Below are positions 13,823-16,924 of a stretch of 16,924 nucleotides of DNA, piece by piece. The notes beneath the pieces were generated by a model. It saw only the letters and a list, made by a program, of their open reading frames with translations, had not been told where the DNA came from and ran no database searches. Source of the stretch: an uncultured Eubacterium sp. (GTDB lineage Bacteria; Bacillota; Clostridia; Oscillospirales; Acutalibacteraceae); assembly GCA_902462495.1 (NCBI GenBank), contig CABQCC010000028.1, forward strand, positions 1-16,924. The letters are read 5' to 3'. Each line of letters starts with the position of its first letter. Position 1 is the stretch's first letter. The translations under genes and the position numbers were made by a program.

Positions 13823-14719
13823 ATGAACACTTTTTTACTCGCCGCTGTCACACTTGGCGAAAGAGTTGACAGCATCTTTTACAACTTTGACCTATGGGTA
13901 TTCAGCTTCTTTGGTCATATGCAATGCGGATTTTTGACCGCCGTTGCAAAGATTTTCACCTCATTCGGTGACGAAATGTTTGTAATTCCTATGGCAGCGT
14001 TTGGCTTGGTGCTTTGTCTGTTTAAGAAAACAAGAAAATACGGCGCAGCTTTGATTTTCTCGATTGTTATAGGAACACTCATAACAAATGTTATTGTTAA
14101 GCCGATGTTCTTGAGAATCAGACCGTACAACACACTTCAAGGTGTTGCAGAGTATTTTGCTTGGTACAAGGGTGCAGGAATGCTCAGCGAAAGCGACTAT
14201 TCGTTCCCATCGGGTCACACAACCGCTGCATTTGAAATTGCAACGTCAATGTGCCTTTGCTTCAAAAAAGACAACAAAAAATTCTACTGGGTATTTCCTG
14301 TTATCGCACTTTGCACAATGGGTAGCCGTGTATATTTGATGGTTCACTATGCAAGTGATGTTTTGGCAGGATTTATCGTTGGTACATTTGCAGGTTGCAT
14401 GGGTTATTTGCTTGCAACTCTGGCTTGCAAACTTGTTGAAAAGAGCAAGTTCCTTGATAAAATCGATGTTACACCGTTGTTCAAGAAAGTCAATCCAAAA
14501 GTTGCACCTGTTGCAATCGTTGCAGTTGTTGTCGGCATTTTCTGTTTGAGCTACATCCCGGCAATGACAGAGGGCGGCGAAAGCGCTCACAGATGTGCAT
14601 ATGTCGGTGAATACGATTGTATGAACGAAGCGAAAGTTGATGACAAAGATTATCCACCGATTGACGGCAAGGAATACTGCAAAATCCATTGGAAGCAATT
14701 AAGCGGAGTAAAAGAATAA
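13823..14719 (+). CDS. PAP2-superfamily membrane phosphatase with a Cys/His-bearing C-terminal tail
   Basis: A 298-residue integral membrane phosphatase. The three catalytic motifs are complete: K93-x6-R100-P101, P129-S130-G131-H132, and S168-R169-x5-H175-x3-D179. Several hydrophobic segments surround them (about 53-67, 75-92, 155-167, 180-203). A last membrane segment (about 228-246) is followed by a tail with C258, C266, C286 and H289 in a CxY...YDC...YCxxHW pattern, which is not part of the PAP2 fold. Family members act on phosphatidic acid, PG-phosphate, undecaprenyl pyrophosphate or lipid A-type phosphates on the outer face of the membrane. AAGGGG lies eight bases before the ATG. It is the only plus-strand gene here, facing sigG across a shared terminator. 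The exact substrate is unknown. Confidence 0.92.
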   Translation: MNTFLLAAVTLGERVDSIFYNFDLWVFSFFGHMQCGFLTAVAKIFTSFGDEMFVIPMAAFGLVLCLFKKTRKYGAALIFSIVIGTLITNVIVKPMFLRIRPYNTLQGVAEYFAWYKGAGMLSESDYSFPSGHTTAAFEIATSMCLCFKKDNKKFYWVFPVIALCTMGSRVYLMVHYASDVLAGFIVGTFAGCMGYLLATLACKLVEKSKFLDKIDVTPLFKKVNPKVAPVAIVAVVVGIFCLSYIPAMTEGGESAHRCAYVGEYDCMNEAKVDDKDYPPIDGKEYCKIHWKQLSGVKE

Positions 14720-14748
14720 AATAATATTAAAAAACATATCCACAGAAT

Positions 14749-14780
14749 AAGACGAGAGGCTAAATGCTTCTCGTCTTTAT
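14749..14780. terminator. Bidirectional terminator between the PAP2 gene and sigG
   Basis: An 11-base-pair stem (14749-14759 with 14767-14777, one G-U pair) and 7-base loop lie between two convergent genes. T-rich sequence follows it on the plus strand; the minus-strand 3' flank is less T-rich but the hairpin is strong (AAGACGAGA/TCTCGTCTT). Confidence 0.85.
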
Positions 14781-15551
14781 TTATTCGCTCTTTATTCTTT
14801 TGAGTGCATTCTTTTCAAGGCGTGACACCTGCGCTTGAGAAATTCCGATTTCCTCTGCAGTTTCCATTTGTGTTTTGCCCTGCATAAAACGCATATACAA
14901 AATGCGGTGTTCCCTGTCGTCAAGATTGTTGAGCCTATCCCTCATTAAGATTTCATCCACCCAATCGGCATCGGTGCTGTTATCTCCGATTTGGTCCATA
15001 ACGAATATCGTGTCTCCGCCGTCATTATAAACAGGCTCATAGAGGCTCACAGGGTCAACAATGGCCTCGAGTGCAATCACAACATCAGCCTTTTTCATAT
15101 TAAGTTCTTTGGCAATTTCATCAACAGTCGGTTCTTTGTTATATTTATTTGTAAGCATTTCCTTGACCTGCATTGCCTTATATGCCGTGTCACGAAGTGA
15201 ACGACTTACTCGAATAGGGTTATTGTCACGCAAAAAGCGGCGTATTTCCCCGATTATCATAGGTACTGCATAGGTCGAGAATCTTACATTAAGGTCGGTA
15301 TTGAAATTATCAATTGCTTTAATCAAACCAATAACTCCGACCTGAAACAAATCATCCATTCCCTCGCCTCTGTTTGCAAAGCGTTGAACGACTGAAAGGA
15401 CAAGACGCAGATTGCCGTTAATAAGTTCGTCCCTTGCTTTTTGGTCACCCGACTGAGCTTTTTTGAGAAGTTCGATTTTTTCAGGTTCTTTTAAAAGTTT
15501 CAGCTCATTTGTATTTATTCCGCATATTTCTACCTTGTTATAATACTGCAC
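14781..15551 (-). CDS. sigG: Forespore sigma factor SigG
   Basis: A 256-residue sigma-70 family factor. The N-terminal KVEICGINTNELKLL (6-20) matches the conserved opening of sigma-G, which is absent from sigma-F. Region 2 (about 36-108) contains GNLRLVLSVVQRFANRGEGM and DDLFQVGVIGLIKAIDNF, then RFSTYAVPMIIGEIRRFLRD; region 3 follows (about 112-185); region 4 ends with the helix-turn-helix TQMETAEEIGISQAQVSRLE. Sigma-G drives late forespore transcription during endospore formation. The start is a GTG at 15549-15551, seven bases after AAAGGA; an overlapping ATG two bases upstream is in another frame. No sigE or other sporulation gene is adjacent, unlike the sigE-sigG arrangement of Bacillus. 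I could not find a convincing sigma-F/G promoter by eye. Confidence 0.95.
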   Translation of the reverse strand: MQYYNKVEICGINTNELKLLKEPEKIELLKKAQSGDQKARDELINGNLRLVLSVVQRFANRGEGMDDLFQVGVIGLIKAIDNFNTDLNVRFSTYAVPMIIGEIRRFLRDNNPIRVSRSLRDTAYKAMQVKEMLTNKYNKEPTVDEIAKELNMKKADVVIALEAIVDPVSLYEPVYNDGGDTIFVMDQIGDNSTDADWVDEILMRDRLNNLDDREHRILYMRFMQGKTQMETAEEIGISQAQVSRLEKNALKRIKSE

Positions 15552-15626
15552 ATAATCATCCTTTAGTTTTTATGTACAAGAATATTATTAACGCAAGGCA
15601 GCATTTTTATCCTTTAATTTATCTTT

Positions 15627-16442
15627 TTACCATAAAATTGTTTTTTTAGTTTTTAAATCTTCAATAAAAACTTGTTCGTCAATTATTTCATTATAATCAA
15701 TATCATTTTGATCTTCTTCAAATCCAAAATAATCAAATCTTTCACCGTCGTCAATCCTTTTTGTCGGCAAATCATAATTTACAAAACAAACATTTACCGG
15801 ATTTGACCCCGGATGAAAATAATATTTCCCAAATTCGGATTCTATTTTTTCTGTGATTGCTTCCCTTTCTTTTAATAATGACGATAAATCTTCAAAATCG
15901 GAGCGTAAATATATCGAAATAATTCCGTTATAATCAGCAAATATTTCTTGAATAAGTTTCTCAATATTTTCACTTGTCCATTTTGTATTGTCTTTCTTCA
16001 GAATATTTGTAAGCACATCATATTCGTAATAGCTTGAACTATACGGAGTGTGTAAAACAAGTACATCCGTAATATCGGAATCACCTGTAACATTTATTAA
16101 GTACTCTTTCATATATCGGTTAATTTCTTCCAATTGGTAATCGTCATAAAATTCGCCCTTGTTATATATAACAGAAAAATCTTTTTCTGTATCCTTAAAA
16201 TTAACGGCAAACGGAACAAATTCACCGGGTCTGTATAATAGAGGCCAATCGAAGAAATCGGAATCGTCTTTATAGTAGGGTAGCTTAATGCTGATAATTT
16301 TAAAATCCTTATTGTATTTCTTTTCAACATATGCGGTTGCATTATGTATTAAACAAACTAAAGCTATCAAAGAACATACAGTTATACACAGCAAAGCCAT
16401 AAGTATAATTTTTTGTATCTTTTTTCTGTTGTGCTGTTTCAT
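15627..16442 (-). CDS. Unrecognised membrane-anchored extracytoplasmic protein
   Basis: A 271-residue protein with a basic N-terminus (MKQHNRKKIQK), one membrane segment (about 11-33, IILMALLCITVCSLIALVCL) and a soluble domain of about 235 residues rich in Tyr, Phe, Asp and Glu. The C-terminal part is strongly acidic (ERFDYFGFEEDQNDIDYNEI). The positive-inside rule puts the soluble part outside the cell. I recognise no family. An AAGGAG site lies at proper distance before the ATG. It follows the next gene upstream (16503-16904) by 60 bases, so the two may share a transcript, and it precedes sigG by 75 bases with no clear terminator between them, so read-through into sigG is possible. Confidence 0.75.
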   Translation of the reverse strand: MKQHNRKKIQKIILMALLCITVCSLIALVCLIHNATAYVEKKYNKDFKIISIKLPYYKDDSDFFDWPLLYRPGEFVPFAVNFKDTEKDFSVIYNKGEFYDDYQLEEINRYMKEYLINVTGDSDITDVLVLHTPYSSSYYEYDVLTNILKKDNTKWTSENIEKLIQEIFADYNGIISIYLRSDFEDLSSLLKEREAITEKIESEFGKYYFHPGSNPVNVCFVNYDLPTKRIDDGERFDYFGFEEDQNDIDYNEIIDEQVFIEDLKTKKTILW

Positions 16443-16502
16443 ATTTTTCTCCTTTTTACAGTCAAATGTTTATTGAAATATTTTTTCTCGTCCTATTATT
16501 TT

Positions 16503-16904
16503 TTATATCGGATAATCTTTGTTTACTAACAATAAAAATGCCGAGGTAAAAAAGCCTATTGTAACAGGGTTAATTATTTGAAAAAGGTAATCTATAACAA
16601 TAATTGTTTTGTTATATTTATTTTTGCACAGCAGAATAGAATTGATTATTATAAACGCTATCGGAAACAAGAACAAATAAACATCAAGAATACTTGAAAC
16701 TGAAAACGAAATCGTTAACATACTTGTAAAAGTGGAAATTATATTGTCGTCAAGCAGCAACGATATGTCGGCACGCTCTATTAAATATATAATTATCGAC
16801 AACAAATAAAAGGCCAAAAATATAACAGATATAGAAAATGCAATTTTCTTTTGTATATTAAAAGAGTTAATATAGTCTTTAACGCTGTATTGACCGTTTT
16901 TCAA
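16503..16904 (-). CDS. Small polytopic membrane protein of unknown function
   Basis: A 133-residue protein with about three hydrophobic segments (near residues 23-43, 66-90 and 105-126: IAFSISVIFLAFYLLSIIIY, VYLFLFPIAFIIINSILL and VTIGFFTSAFLLLV). The short N-terminus ends up cytoplasmic by charge. No family is recognised. The likely start is a TTG (16902-16904), because the AGAGGTG ribosome site is eight bases upstream of it; a GTG three codons earlier lies within that site. It lies upstream of the other unknown membrane protein and its coding sequence is very AT-rich. Confidence 0.7.
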   Translation of the reverse strand: MKNGQYSVKDYINSFNIQKKIAFSISVIFLAFYLLSIIIYLIERADISLLLDDNIISTFTSMLTISFSVSSILDVYLFLFPIAFIIINSILLCKNKYNKTIIVIDYLFQIINPVTIGFFTSAFLLLVNKDYPI

Positions 16905-16924
16905 ATAAATCACCTCTTATATTA

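Noticed and set aside
14781..15551. Assignment as sigma-F, sigma-B or sigma-K instead of sigma-G
   Set aside because: The KVEICGINTNEL opening is specific to sigma-G, and the length and regions fit it.
15552..15626. Possible sigma-F/G-type promoter before sigG
   Set aside because: CATAAAA resembles a -10 but lacks the TA end and a properly spaced -35; not strong enough to call.
1..16924. CRISPR arrays, rRNA or tRNA genes, insertion-sequence transposases
   Set aside because: No regularly spaced repeats, no cloverleaf or rRNA core sequence and no transposase frame were seen by eye. A tRNA-end target for the island was considered, but the repeat matches the tsf end instead.

Overview
The window looks like chromosomal DNA from an anaerobic, endospore-forming Clostridia member (Bacillota), probably a gut Oscillospirales/Ruminococcaceae-like organism. 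The grounds are low GC, strong GGAGG-type ribosome binding sites, a recognisable sporulation sigma factor (SigG), a rpsB-tsf operon of Clostridia type and a giant secreted Ig-like protein ending in a dockerin-like calcium motif. The taxonomic call is inference; no rRNA is present. Nearly everything is on the minus strand; one gene (PAP2 phosphatase) is on the plus strand.

Layout from low to high coordinates. (1) 1-789: a promoter, a HypA-like nickel/zinc metallochaperone and the start of an amidohydrolase that runs off the window. (2) 817-5880: a 1640-residue secreted multi-domain surface protein with its own promoter and a strong terminator. (3) 6011-9626: an AT-rich accessory block bounded by two copies (about 88% identical over 86 bp, direct orientation) of the tsf 3' end plus its terminator. 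Inside are a broken HipA-like kinase gene, an orphan 3' tail resembling rlmD, and an apparently intact three-gene unit (DUF2971 protein, GIY-YIG nuclease-domain protein, 123-residue unknown protein) behind one extended -10 promoter. (4) 9612-11658: tsf and rpsB, with a structured rpsB leader and a promoter that overlaps the terminator of the gene before it. (5) 11695-13754: nnr (NAD(P)HX repair) and a small lipoprotein gene. (6) 13763-14780: a divergent PAP2-family phosphatase ending in a bidirectional terminator. (7) 14781-15551: sigG. (8) 15627-16904: two unrecognised membrane-protein genes, probably co-transcribed.

The core genes serve translation (S2, EF-Ts), cofactor repair (Nnr) and sporulation (SigG). 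The most interesting part is the island at the 3' end of tsf. It has the geometry of an integrative element that duplicated the end of its target gene, it carries the end of a second gene (rlmD-like), and it holds a compact nuclease-containing operon that could be an uncharacterised defence or mobile-element module. No integrase is visible, so the element is a remnant or a passenger, and its function is not demonstrated by sequence alone.
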